Positions 24,691 through 33,821 of a DNA stretch of 64,000 nucleotides are shown piece after piece. Origin of the DNA: Flavobacterium bernardetii (GTDB lineage: Bacteria > Bacteroidota > Bacteroidia > Flavobacteriales > Flavobacteriaceae); the NCBI RefSeq assembly GCF_011305415.1, contig NZ_JAANOQ010000001.1, positions 893,631 through 957,630 on the forward strand. The letters run 5' to 3'. The position numbers and the translations under genes are program-made. Under the pieces are notes generated by a model. The model did no database searches. It was not told where the DNA came from and worked only from the letters and a program-made list of their open reading frames with translations. Numbering within the stretch: the first letter of the stretch is position 1; each line of letters begins with the position of its first letter.

Positions 24691-27600
24691 TTAATCCAAA
24701 TCATTAATATCTGGAACTCTGTCTTTAGGGTCGACTTTTTTCTCTTCTTTGATTTGTCGCTTTCTAGTTTCCTCAATAAAATTGATAAACTCTGGATTCG
24801 TTTCAGAATCATCCGATTCATCAATAGGTCCATTAGAATTATCTTTTGATTTTTGAGATCTAAATAACTTTTGCAGTAATTCTTTAAAATCATCAAAATC
24901 GACACTATAAGAAAGACCAATTCCTTGAGTATAACCAACGTTTTGACCTATTGTATTAGAATTTAAGTCATTTTCTTTATTGAAAACGTTCGCTGTTAAT
25001 GTACCGTCTGTGTTTAATCGCATTTCAACTTCAACATTTCCAACTACATACGATTGGTTGATACCACCAACAGGAACTCCAACGTTACCATTAATACTAA
25101 TCTTATCATTAATCTGCGTAGTTAATGTCACTAATGCTCTATCTGAGATTTCTTGTTGTTTGTTTCCTAATTGATAATTTACACCAAGTTTTAATTTATT
25201 TTCTCCATCGGATAATACATCTCCAAAAACACTACTTGCTTTTTCAAATAGCGAACCAAAATAATTGGTATTATTTGGTGCAATAAATCCTCCAGTTGCT
25301 AATAAGGCAAATGCTTGTTGTTGTCTGAAATCTTTATCTTGTAATTTGTATTCCAAATCACTTTTTAAAACAGAACTAACATTTGGGAAAATAATATTAA
25401 AATCAGATTGTGGTGCATTTAACTCTCCCGTAATTCCAATTGTTACTTCGGTTGGGATTTTTTGGTTAAAACTAGAAGTCTCTAATACAACATTTGGATT
25501 GGCTTGAGTTTTGTAAACGGCTTCTAAATTTAGTTTGGCTCCTAATGGATCACCTTCCCAACTTATAGTTCCACCTTTTTTTACCATAAATTTCTTATCG
25601 ATAAAACTTCCATATCTAAATAAATATTCTCCTTTACTTACGATAAAGTCACCATTCATTTGGAATTTACCCAAAGTGTTTATACTCATATACATAGAAC
25701 CAAAACCACTTCCTTTCATGGCGTGTCCGTTATCTCTGTTTAAAATGACTTCAATTTCTGCATCTGGAGTAATTTCAAAATCGAAATTTAAATCGATTCC
25801 TTGATATGTTTTAGTCGGTTTGTTATTTGGATTCTTAATACCATATTTCTCTTCCCGAGTTGTGAAATGTATTTCACCACTACCGCCTCCACTTTCAGAA
25901 TCGTTTACAGGAATTTTAATTGAAGTACCACTAGCACTTTCTCCTTTGGCATTAATTACTAAAGCTTCAATTGGCCCTTCAATAGTAGCAAAACCATCAA
26001 AAAAGGCTTTTCCATAATAATAGGCATCATCAGAATCTTTAGTATCTAAAACTAGTAACCTTTCTGATGTAATTCTCAAATCCATTTCCCAATCAGCAAA
26101 TTTATCATGTGAAATGGTTCCACTTAAAACACCTTTAGTTTTTTCAGAAGTAGTATCACTAATATCAATATTTCTGAAAATAAATTTCTCTTCTGTTAAA
26201 TCAATAATTGAGTTTTTTTCAAAATCGTAATCTACATTCAAATATGGAACTCTCATTCCGGCATTTGATAAATATAAAATACCATCAACTTCTGGATTAT
26301 CATAAGGACCAACAATATGTGCTCTACCCGAAGCGAAACCACGAACATTATCTAAAATCCCAGTTAAGAACCCACCAATTGGCTTAATATTAAAACTTTG
26401 AAAACCAGCATCAAGATTTAAAATGGTTTTATTATTAACCACTTCAACAAATCCAGTTGTAAAAAAGGTTTCTTCACCTTCGTGTGAAATGGCAGCATTA
26501 ACATCAAACTTCTTGAAACTTTCATCTCCAGAAACGTCTAATTTTAAGTCACCAACTGGAATATCATTTACCACTAAACTATCAATGGTTAAATTGGTTG
26601 AAGGTTCATATATTAAATTATCTTGTTTGTATTTTAACTCTCCATTCAATCTTCCACCAAGATCTAAATTCTTAATATCAGGTGTGACTTTGGAAATATC
26701 TACATCATTAAATGTAAAATTAAAATCTTTAAAAGTACTTCCTCTCATTTCACCATTAAAATCAATAAATTGATTATTATGTGATAAGGTTAACTGATTG
26801 AAATTGAAGTTTTTAAAACCTTTGTCAAAAACTACAGTATTTCCTTTAGTTTCTTTTTCATTAATATACCATTGGAAATTCTTGAAGGTAATATCAGATT
26901 TTTTGAATCCAATTACAGATTGCTTATTTTCATCAATAGTATGATACAAGTTCAAGTCAAATTTATCTTCGCCTTTTGCTCCGCCTTTAAACTCCGTTCT
27001 AGCAAATAAAGTATCGTTTAACGTTAAATTAATTAAACTAAATTCTGAGATTTTATAATTTTTAGTATTTAAACTATCTAACTCAATATAAGCATTATAT
27101 AATGGGTTTTTATTATCAATATCAACTTTAATTCCGTTAAATTTATTTTCGAAAGCATTTACAAATGGCGATTTAAAATCAAATTGAAACAAACCATCAT
27201 CGGCATTTATCTTTCCTTTTACACGAGTATTTTCTCCAATAGTAACATCTGGATAAAAAACTTCAAAAATCTTGTTATAAATCGTAAAATCAAAATCTAA
27301 AAACTGATTTTTTGATAATTTATGGGGTGAATAATTGGCATATAAACTACCAACCGCGTTTTCTACAATTTTTCTAATTTGTTTCGTTTGATATTTTCCA
27401 ACAATTTGTCCGTCAATCATATCTGACGAGTTTAAAGTAATTGTTCTAACATTTTCACTATCAAAAGAAGAAGAAATATAGGCATTATCAAAAGAATAAT
27501 CTGCTTTTTGATTGGCATAAGAGATATTTTCTAATTCTACAACTCCAGCCAAATCTTCCAATGTATTTCCTTTGGCTTTAATTGTAATATTTCCAGAGAA

Positions 27601-29151
27601 AATAGATTTAGCATCTTTGGTATACAGATTTGTTTTTTTAAGATCCGCATATGCAATTTTGGCATCAAAATCGTATTCTTTTTTCTTTTTACTTAAATCA
27701 ACTAAACCATCGAAAGTCATTTTTAAGTTTGGATCTTTACTGTTCAAAGAACCTTTAAAATAAGGCATCTTGAACGTTCCATCTACATCTATATTTCTAT
27801 ACGTATAGCCGTTATATTTAAACTGACCAATATTTCCTTTCGCTTTAGTGTTCAAATATTTTTTAGAAAAACCAGTTCCATTAATATCTAAAACCACTGA
27901 AGTTCTTCCTAAATCTTTCTCATCAAGAAAAGCACCTAAATCGAAATTATCTAATTCAAATTGTCCGTCATAAGTCGCACGATCAATATTGTCTAATTTA
28001 TCCATTTTGAAATCACCAATCACATGACCTAATTTCGAAAACAAATCGACATCAGCAATCACCCATTTCTGAGTCATTTCTACATCTCCTTTTAAATCAA
28101 CACGACCTAATTTTTGTAACTGCTTCGGTAAATTTTTTCCTAAAAGATTAGGCAAAACCTTACTTACACTTGCCTGACTAGCGGTTAATCTATCAAAACT
28201 TCCTTTCATGTAAAATTTCTGATCGCCTTTTCCGAAAAGATTTTTCAATTGAAGATTTCCGACTACTTCATTATCATTTAAATCGTTGAATTTTAAATTA
28301 TTAAATTTCAAATCGTTTAAAGTTCCTAAAATATGAGAATCAATATAAAATTTCTGATTTTTTCCGAATTCTGGATAAAAGAAATTTAAATCATTACTCG
28401 AAATTTTTCCTTCTTTTATGTCTAAATCGAAAATTACTTTATTATTGAAATCCTTGAAATCTTTTCTGTCGTAACGCAATTCAGTTCTTCCTTTAAACGA
28501 AGAATTTTCCGTTTCTAATTCTAATTCGTTTAATAAAATATTCTTTTTGGTATAGGTGAAATCAGAAGTTAAGTTTTTCATTACTAAACCTCTATGGTCT
28601 TTAAACGACATTTTATAAACATAAGAGTACACACTAGAGCCTTTTACGAAAAAGTCATCTAATTGTCCATTAAGATTAGTAAAGTCCAGTAATTTTGGGG
28701 TTTTTAGATTTTCATCAATATATCTAAAACGACTATTTTGTAACGCAATAGAATTGATTTTTAATCTGAATTTTCCTGAAGAAGGTCTTCCAGAATTGTC
28801 ATCAAAAGCAGCTACAAATTTATCTAAATTGGTCTCTTTTTCACCTTTGTATTGTTTGATTTTTAAGTTTAATCCATCTGCTAATAAATCTCCAAAATAG
28901 GGATGACCATTATCAAATAGCTTTTTATAACTTAAAATAGAAGTATTAATTCTGTTAAAATAAAATAAAGTATCACCATGATGATCTCTTGTTAGAACAC
29001 CTTTCAATTTTACGCCACCAAACGGATTGATTGCTACTTTTTCAACAGTAATATCAACTTTATACTCTTCTTTTAACCAATCAGTTGTATATTTTCCAAC
29101 TTCAGTTTGAACAACAGGTAAGGCCAATAGTATGGCTACTATAAGCAACAA
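24691..29151 (-). CDS. tamB: TamB-like (DUF490) translocation/assembly module protein
   Basis: A 1486-aa envelope protein: N-terminal hydrophobic anchor, then long beta-rich repeats of the AsmA/TamB type, the DUF490 C-terminal domain (residues about 1140-1440; ITGELNAPQSDFNIIF, FALLATGGFI) and a Lys/Asp-rich tail. TamB-like proteins span the periplasm and help outer-membrane protein or phospholipid transport. The start is uncertain: the TTG at 29151 cuts the signal anchor, while the frame is open up to 29205 and encodes a basic KSVKKIFVRS before the hydrophobic run, with only ATC, ATA or ATT codons available. The gene is divergent from tsaD. Confidence 0.9.
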   Translation of the reverse strand: MLLIVAILLALPVVQTEVGKYTTDWLKEEYKVDITVEKVAINPFGGVKLKGVLTRDHHGDTLFYFNRINTSILSYKKLFDNGHPYFGDLLADGLNLKIKQYKGEKETNLDKFVAAFDDNSGRPSSGKFRLKINSIALQNSRFRYIDENLKTPKLLDFTNLNGQLDDFFVKGSSVYSYVYKMSFKDHRGLVMKNLTSDFTYTKKNILLNELELETENSSFKGRTELRYDRKDFKDFNNKVIFDLDIKEGKISSNDLNFFYPEFGKNQKFYIDSHILGTLNDLKFNNLKFNDLNDNEVVGNLQLKNLFGKGDQKFYMKGSFDRLTASQASVSKVLPNLLGKNLPKQLQKLGRVDLKGDVEMTQKWVIADVDLFSKLGHVIGDFKMDKLDNIDRATYDGQFELDNFDLGAFLDEKDLGRTSVVLDINGTGFSKKYLNTKAKGNIGQFKYNGYTYRNIDVDGTFKMPYFKGSLNSKDPNLKMTFDGLVDLSKKKKEYDFDAKIAYADLKKTNLYTKDAKSIFSGNITIKAKGNTLEDLAGVVELENISYANQKADYSFDNAYISSSFDSENVRTITLNSSDMIDGQIVGKYQTKQIRKIVENAVGSLYANYSPHKLSKNQFLDFDFTIYNKIFEVFYPDVTIGENTRVKGKINADDGLFQFDFKSPFVNAFENKFNGIKVDIDNKNPLYNAYIELDSLNTKNYKISEFSLINLTLNDTLFARTEFKGGAKGEDKFDLNLYHTIDENKQSVIGFKKSDITFKNFQWYINEKETKGNTVVFDKGFKNFNFNQLTLSHNNQFIDFNGEMRGSTFKDFNFTFNDVDISKVTPDIKNLDLGGRLNGELKYKQDNLIYEPSTNLTIDSLVVNDIPVGDLKLDVSGDESFKKFDVNAAISHEGEETFFTTGFVEVVNNKTILNLDAGFQSFNIKPIGGFLTGILDNVRGFASGRAHIVGPYDNPEVDGILYLSNAGMRVPYLNVDYDFEKNSIIDLTEEKFIFRNIDISDTTSEKTKGVLSGTISHDKFADWEMDLRITSERLLVLDTKDSDDAYYYGKAFFDGFATIEGPIEALVINAKGESASGTSIKIPVNDSESGGGSGEIHFTTREEKYGIKNPNNKPTKTYQGIDLNFDFEITPDAEIEVILNRDNGHAMKGSGFGSMYMSINTLGKFQMNGDFIVSKGEYLFRYGSFIDKKFMVKKGGTISWEGDPLGAKLNLEAVYKTQANPNVVLETSSFNQKIPTEVTIGITGELNAPQSDFNIIFPNVSSVLKSDLEYKLQDKDFRQQQAFALLATGGFIAPNNTNYFGSLFEKASSVFGDVLSDGENKLKLGVNYQLGNKQQEISDRALVTLTTQINDKISINGNVGVPVGGINQSYVVGNVEVEMRLNTDGTLTANVFNKENDLNSNTIGQNVGYTQGIGLSYSVDFDDFKELLQKLFRSQKSKDNSNGPIDESDDSETNPEFINFIEETRKRQIKEEKKVDPKDRVPDINDLD

Positions 29152-29306
29152 AAGTAATATTCCAATTATGGAACGAACAAATATTTTTTTTACCGATTTG
29201 ATATATTATTTATTTAATTTTGAAAAACAAATCTATTTTTATTTGCTTATAGCAACAAAAATAAGCAATTTTGTAGGACATTTACAATTGTTTTATACCA
29301 AATTTC

Positions 29307-30341
29307 ATGCCTAGTATCACAAATTCTAAAAATATTTACACTTTAGCTATAGAAAGCTCATGTGACGACACATCTGCCGCAGTTTTATGCAATGATAAAG
29401 TGTTGTCAAATATTGTGGCTGGACAAAAAGTTCATGAAGAATATGGTGGTGTAGTTCCTGAACTTGCTTCTCGTGCACACCAGCAAAATATAGTTCCTGT
29501 AGTGGAAATGGCGATCAAAAAAGCCGGAATTACAAAAGAAGAATTAAATTGTATTGCTTTCACCCAAGGTCCAGGATTAATGGGTTCACTTTTAGTTGGA
29601 GGAAGTTTTGCCAAATCATTAAGTTTAGGATTAAATATTCCTCTAATTGCTATCAATCACATGAAAGCGCACGTTTTGGCTCATTTTATAGACGAAGAAG
29701 GATATGATAAACCAACATTTCCGTTTATTGCTTTAACTATTTCGGGAGGTCACACGCAAATAATTAAAGTTTCAAGCTTTTTCGATTTAGAAATTATTGG
29801 TGAAACAACTGACGATGCTGTTGGTGAAGCGTTTGATAAAAGTGCTAAAATATTAGGACTTCCCTATCCTGGCGGACCTTTGATTGATAAATATGCACAA
29901 TTAGGAAACCCAAAAGCTTTTCCTTTTACGAAACCAAAAGTGGATGGTTTGAATTTTAGTTTTAGCGGTTTAAAAACTAATATTTTATACTTTATTCAGA
30001 AAAAAGTAGCTGAAAATGAAAATTTCATCGCCGAAAATTTAAACGATATTTGTGCTTCTATTCAATATACCATTATTGAAATTTTAATGGATAAATTGAA
30101 ATTGGCTGTGGCCGAAACAGGTATCAACCAAATTACAATTGGTGGTGGAGTTTCCGCGAATTCAGGAATAAGAAACACACTAAAAGAAGCCGAATCAAAA
30201 TACGGATGGAAGACTTATATTCCAAAATTTGAATACACAACAGACAACGCTGCAATGATTGGAATTGTAGGTTATTATAACTTTTTAGAAGAAAATTTCA
30301 GCACATCTGATGTCGTTTCTAAAGCAAGAATTGAATTTTAA
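29307..30341 (+). CDS. tsaD: tRNA N6-adenosine threonylcarbamoyltransferase TsaD
   Basis: A 344-aa ASKHA-fold enzyme that completes t6A37 formation on ANN-decoding tRNAs, with TsaB, TsaC and TsaE elsewhere. Typical opening LAIESSCDDTSAAV (residues 12-25), metal-binding HMKAHVLAHF (HxxxH), ISGGHTQI, and GGVSANSGIR near the C-terminus. It is essential in most bacteria. It is the first gene of the plus-strand unit with rsmE (5 bp gap). Confidence 0.97.
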   Translation: MPSITNSKNIYTLAIESSCDDTSAAVLCNDKVLSNIVAGQKVHEEYGGVVPELASRAHQQNIVPVVEMAIKKAGITKEELNCIAFTQGPGLMGSLLVGGSFAKSLSLGLNIPLIAINHMKAHVLAHFIDEEGYDKPTFPFIALTISGGHTQIIKVSSFFDLEIIGETTDDAVGEAFDKSAKILGLPYPGGPLIDKYAQLGNPKAFPFTKPKVDGLNFSFSGLKTNILYFIQKKVAENENFIAENLNDICASIQYTIIEILMDKLKLAVAETGINQITIGGGVSANSGIRNTLKEAESKYGWKTYIPKFEYTTDNAAMIGIVGYYNFLEENFSTSDVVSKARIEF

Positions 30342-30346
30342 AAACT

Positions 30347-31051
30347 ATGCAATTATTCTATAATTCCGAAATAAAATCAGGTGATACAACGTTTACTTTT
30401 GACAAAGAAGAAAGCAAACATATCATTAAAGTTTTACGCAAACAAGAAGGACATAAAATACATATTACGAATGGATTAGGTTATTTATTTATTTCTGAAA
30501 TAATTTTAGGATTAGAAAAAAAATGTGAAGTAAAAATCATTGAAGAACAGTTTTTTAAACCGTCTACTTTTCATACACATATCGCCGTTGCTCCAACCAA
30601 AATGCACGACAGAATGGAATGGTTTTTAGAGAAAGCTACCGAAATCGGTATTCATGAAATTACACCAATTATTTGTGAACATTCGGAAAGAAAAATTTAC
30701 AAAATTGATAGAGCAGAAAAAATTATTCAATCAGCAACGAAACAATCTAATCAATATTATTTACCGAAAATAAATGAAGCGATAACACTTTCAGAATTCA
30801 TTAAAAAAAATCATGATGGACAAAAATTTATTGCACATTGTGAAGAAACAGATAAGAAATCATTCTCAAAAGAAATTGAAAAAGACAAACCTGTTACTAT
30901 TTTAATTGGTCCAGAAGGCGATTTTTCCACAAAAGAAATCAAATTAGCTTTAGAAAATAATTTTATTCCTGTAACTTTGGGAACCACAAGATTAAGAACT
31001 GAAACCGCTGCTTTAGTAGCTTGCCATACAATTGTATTGAAAAATGAATAA
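30347..31051 (+). CDS. rsmE: 16S rRNA (uracil1498-N3)-methyltransferase RsmE
   Basis: A 234-aa SPOUT-fold methyltransferase that modifies U1498 in the 30S decoding region using SAM. An N-terminal PUA-like domain is followed by the trefoil-knot SAM region: FLEKATEIGIHEITPI, LIGPEGDFSTKEI and TLGTTRLRTETAAL. It starts 5 bp after tsaD, and its last 8 bases overlap the next gene. Length is standard. Confidence 0.95.
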   Translation: MQLFYNSEIKSGDTTFTFDKEESKHIIKVLRKQEGHKIHITNGLGYLFISEIILGLEKKCEVKIIEEQFFKPSTFHTHIAVAPTKMHDRMEWFLEKATEIGIHEITPIICEHSERKIYKIDRAEKIIQSATKQSNQYYLPKINEAITLSEFIKKNHDGQKFIAHCEETDKKSFSKEIEKDKPVTILIGPEGDFSTKEIKLALENNFIPVTLGTTRLRTETAALVACHTIVLKNE

Positions 31052-31685
31052 ACTTTTAGTTTTTGGAATTTTATTAGTCTGGAATTTGGGATTTTCCCAA
31101 GACATTGCTGTTTTGAAATATTCTGGTGGTGGCGATTGGTATGCCAATCCAACTTCTTTACCAAATTTAGTTACCTTTTGCAATCAAAACATCAATACGA
31201 AATTGAATACAAAAGTCAATTCTGTAGATGTAGGTAGCGCAGAATTATTCCTATATCCTTTTGTTCATATGACAGGTCATGGAAATGTTGTTTTTAGCAA
31301 TAACGATGTTCAAAATCTTAGAAATTATTTAAATGCTGGAGGATTTTTACATATTGATGACAATTATGGAATGGATGAATACATTAGAAAAGAACTTAAA
31401 AAATTATATCCTGATAATGCACTAATTGAAATTCCGAAAACACATCCAATTTTTCAAGCGCCTTATTCTTTCCCAAATGGATTACCAAAAATCCACGAGC
31501 ACGATAACAAACAACCCATGGCTTATGGGATTTTCATCGAAAACCGATTAGCACTCTTATACACTTTCGAATGTGATTTAGGAGATGGATGGGAAAGTCC
31601 AGAAGTTCACAACGACCCTTTGACTATCAGAGAAAAAGCTTTAAAAATGGGTGCCAATATTTTAAACTACGTGTTTTCAAACTAA
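31044..31685 (+). CDS. DUF4159 domain exported protein
   Basis: A 213-aa protein with signal peptide MNKLLVFGILLVWNLGFSQ and then a DUF4159 domain (LKYSGGGDWYANPTSL near its start, GGFLHIDDNYGMDEY, ECDLGDGWESPEVHNDP). DUF4159 domains are related to flavodoxin/ThuA-like folds and are often next to MoxR/Bat-type genes; function is not established. It overlaps rsmE by 8 bp, so it is in the tsaD-rsmE operon. It is probably periplasmic. Confidence 0.87.
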   Translation: MNKLLVFGILLVWNLGFSQDIAVLKYSGGGDWYANPTSLPNLVTFCNQNINTKLNTKVNSVDVGSAELFLYPFVHMTGHGNVVFSNNDVQNLRNYLNAGGFLHIDDNYGMDEYIRKELKKLYPDNALIEIPKTHPIFQAPYSFPNGLPKIHEHDNKQPMAYGIFIENRLALLYTFECDLGDGWESPEVHNDPLTIREKALKMGANILNYVFSN

Positions 31686-31742
31686 TTCTATTTGTTAACA
31701 ATTTTCTTTTCAACAATTTTACCTAAAAAATAAATATTTTTT

Positions 31743-31750
31743 TATATTTG
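31743..31750 (+). promoter_or_regulatory. Candidate -7 box for the dioxygenase gene
   Basis: TATATTTG fits TAnnTTTG and lies 54 bp before the ATG at 31805. The -33 region has only TTTT at about 31717. The leader between contains a weak GCTCA/TGAGT hairpin. Confidence 0.5.
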
Positions 31751-31804
31751 TATAAGTAAGAATTCAGCTCAATATCTGAGTTGGAAAACAAATAATTTTT
31801 TATA

Positions 31805-32758
31805 ATGCAAAAAATTCCAAGTGTAGACTTACGTGATTTCCTGTCGGATGACCCGACACGTAAACAAAAATTTGTAAATGAAATCGGAAAAGCATACGAA
31901 GACATAGGTTTCGTAGCATTAAAAGGTCATTTTTTAGATGACAAATTGGTTGAAAACTTATATGCTGAAGTGCGAAATTTCTTCAGTTTACCAGTTGAAA
32001 CTAAAGAAAAATATGAAATTCCAGGGATTGGAGGTCAAAGAGGTTATGTTTCTTTTGGTAAAGAACACGCTAAAGGTCGTTCAGCTGGAGATTTAAAAGA
32101 GTTTTGGCATTTTGGACAATACGTTTCAGAAGGATCAAAATACTCAGGAGAATATCCAGACAATGTAACCGTTTCTGAATTACCAAACTTCAATAGTACT
32201 GGTAAAGAAGCCTACAAAATGATTGAAAAAACAGGTGTTTATGTGTTAAGAGCTTTAGCACTTCACCTTGGTTTAGATGAATTTTATTTCGACAAGTATA
32301 TTACTGACGGAAATAGTATTTTAAGACCAATTCATTACCCACCAATTACAGATGAACCTAAAGACGGTGCAGTTCGTGCTGCAGCTCATGGTGACATCAA
32401 CTTGATTACTTTATTAATGGGTGCTCAAGGTAAAGGTTTACAAGTACAAAACCATGAAGGACAATGGATTGATGCAATCGCAGAACCAGATGAAATGGTA
32501 ATTAATGTGGGAGACATGTTAGCACGTCATACCAACAATAAATTAAAATCAACGATTCATCAAGTGGTAAATCCACCAAGAGAATTATGGGGAACTTCAC
32601 GTTTTTCTATTCCATTTTTTATGCATCCTGTTAGTGACATGAATTTAGATTGTTTACCAGAATGTATTGATGAAAATAATCCAAAATCTTTTGAAGACAT
32701 TACCGCTGGTGATTTTTTACATGAAAGATTAGTAGAATTAGGATTGATTAAGAAATAA
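31805..32758 (+). CDS. Isopenicillin N synthase-like 2-oxoglutarate/Fe(II) dioxygenase
   Basis: A 317-aa cytosolic enzyme of the IPNS/2OG-Fe(II) oxygenase family. The N-terminal DIOX_N part (IPSVDLRDFLSDDPTRKQKF) is followed by the double-stranded beta-helix, with iron ligands AAHGDINLITLL (HxD) and TIHQVVNPPRELWGTSRFSI (His and the RxS 2OG-binding residues). Family members oxidise varied small molecules; the substrate here is unknown. It has its own promoter-like box and a strong terminator, so it is monocistronic. Confidence 0.9.
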   Translation: MQKIPSVDLRDFLSDDPTRKQKFVNEIGKAYEDIGFVALKGHFLDDKLVENLYAEVRNFFSLPVETKEKYEIPGIGGQRGYVSFGKEHAKGRSAGDLKEFWHFGQYVSEGSKYSGEYPDNVTVSELPNFNSTGKEAYKMIEKTGVYVLRALALHLGLDEFYFDKYITDGNSILRPIHYPPITDEPKDGAVRAAAHGDINLITLLMGAQGKGLQVQNHEGQWIDAIAEPDEMVINVGDMLARHTNNKLKSTIHQVVNPPRELWGTSRFSIPFFMHPVSDMNLDCLPECIDENNPKSFEDITAGDFLHERLVELGLIKK

Positions 32759-32786
32759 TAATTCATAAAATTCTAAAATAAAAATT

Positions 32787-32821
32787 CCAAATTCCAAGTA
32801 AAATTGGGGTTTGGTTTTTTG
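32787..32821 (+). terminator. Rho-independent terminator of the dioxygenase gene
   Basis: Arms CCAAATTCCAA (32787-32797) and TTGGGGTTTGG (32804-32814), pairing with two G-U wobbles, then a run of six T. Confidence 0.85.
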
Positions 32822-32914
32822 TTTAAAAGCTTAGAACTATACGCCATATTAGCAACATTTAGGACGCGGATAAAACGAGTTTACTTCGTAAAACGCAGAT
32901 TAAAACAGATTTAA

Positions 32915-33424
32915 AACACAGATTTAAGAAATTTGATTAATTTGAGAAATCTTTTATTTGTTTTTATTAAAAATTAAACGCCTTAAAAAAAATGAAAAAT
33001 TTCCCTCATCAAGAATTAACAAAACAAATTATTGGGATTTATTATAATGTTTACAATGAATTAGGTTATGGATTCCTTGAAAAAGTCTACCATAACGCTA
33101 TGATTATTGAACTAAAAAAGAATGGTTTTGAGATTGAAAACAAAAAAAAGATTAATGTTTATTATAAAAATGATTTAGTAGGAGAATACGTTCCAGATAT
33201 CATCGTAAATAATTCAGTAATTATTGAATTAAAAACAGTAGAATATCTTTTAGAAGTTCACCAAAGTCAAATTCTAAATTATTTAAAAGCAACTTGTTGT
33301 GAAGTTGGAATTCTTTTAAATTTTGGAAAAGATCCACAATTTATCAGAAAAATATTCACCAACAATTTCAAAAAAAATAAATTTTAAAATTTTAATGATT
33401 TCTCAAATTTCTCAAATCTGTGTT
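32915..33424. mobile_element. Inverted-repeat-bounded unit carrying the GxxExxY gene
   Basis: The left arm 32915-32951 and right arm 33397-33424 are inverted repeats: after removing a 9-base extra (TTAATTTGA) in the left arm they match at 27 of 28 positions, with core words AACACAGATTT and TGAGAAATC. The arms enclose only the GxxExxY gene. Related arm pairs without a gene occur at 35241-35290 and 46946-46997. No transposase-like motif or target duplication was identified, so mobility is inferred. Confidence 0.5.
32992..33387 (+). CDS. GxxExxY family protein (PD-(D/E)XK-like)
   Basis: A 131-aa protein with the name-giving motif GFLEKVY in YNELGYGFLEKVYHNAM (about residues 20-36) and a PD-(D/E)XK-like core, Asp in VPDIIVNN and E-x-K in SVIIELKTVEYL, then ILNYLKATCCEVGILLNFG. 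The family is common, often multicopy in Bacteroidota, and its biological role is not established; the fold suggests a nuclease. The gene is complete, with no signal peptide. It sits alone between near-perfect inverted repeats, which may indicate a mobile or repeat-maintenance role. Confidence 0.92.
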   Translation: MKNFPHQELTKQIIGIYYNVYNELGYGFLEKVYHNAMIIELKKNGFEIENKKKINVYYKNDLVGEYVPDIIVNNSVIIELKTVEYLLEVHQSQILNYLKATCCEVGILLNFGKDPQFIRKIFTNNFKKNKF

Positions 33425-33441
33425 ACAAAACAAAATAGATA

Positions 33442-33774
33442 ATGGATTTACAAGACCAACTAAAAAACCTATTCCCAGACCACGTTCCTTCTAATGAACC
33501 AGAAGAAACGGAAGAAGCAGCACACGAATTATACGTTCAAAAAGAGCCTATGATTTGTAAGTACGAAAAACGTAAAGGAAAAGCTACTACAATCATTGAA
33601 GGTTATGAAGGAACTGACGAAGACTTTAAAATACTTGCTAAAGAAATCAAAACAAAATTGAGCGTTGGCGGTAGTTTTAAAGATGGAGCCATCATTCTTC
33701 AAGGCGATTATAGAGATAAAATAATGAAAATGCTTCAAGACAAAGGTTTCAAAACCAAACGTGTTGGAGGATAA
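33442..33774 (+). CDS. SUI1/YciH-like translation initiation factor
   Basis: A 110-aa protein of the eIF1/SUI1 fold. An acidic N-terminal stretch (NEPEETEEAAHEL) precedes the conserved region RKGKATTIIEGYEGTDEDF, KTKLSVGGSFKDGAIILQGD and KMLQDKGFKTKRVGG. Bacterial YciH binds the 30S subunit and may check start codon or initiation fidelity; its role in Bacteroidota is not well known. It ends 48 bp before the phosphorylase start and may be cotranscribed. Confidence 0.9.
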   Translation: MDLQDQLKNLFPDHVPSNEPEETEEAAHELYVQKEPMICKYEKRKGKATTIIEGYEGTDEDFKILAKEIKTKLSVGGSFKDGAIILQGDYRDKIMKMLQDKGFKTKRVGG

Positions 33775-33821
33775 ATTAATAATTGCTTAAAGCTTATAGC
33801 CTAAAGCATAATGCAATAGAC

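Noticed and set aside
24657..24938. Minus-strand 93-codon frame at the tamB 3' end
   Set aside because: It is an out-of-frame shadow of the tamB C-terminal DUF490 region.
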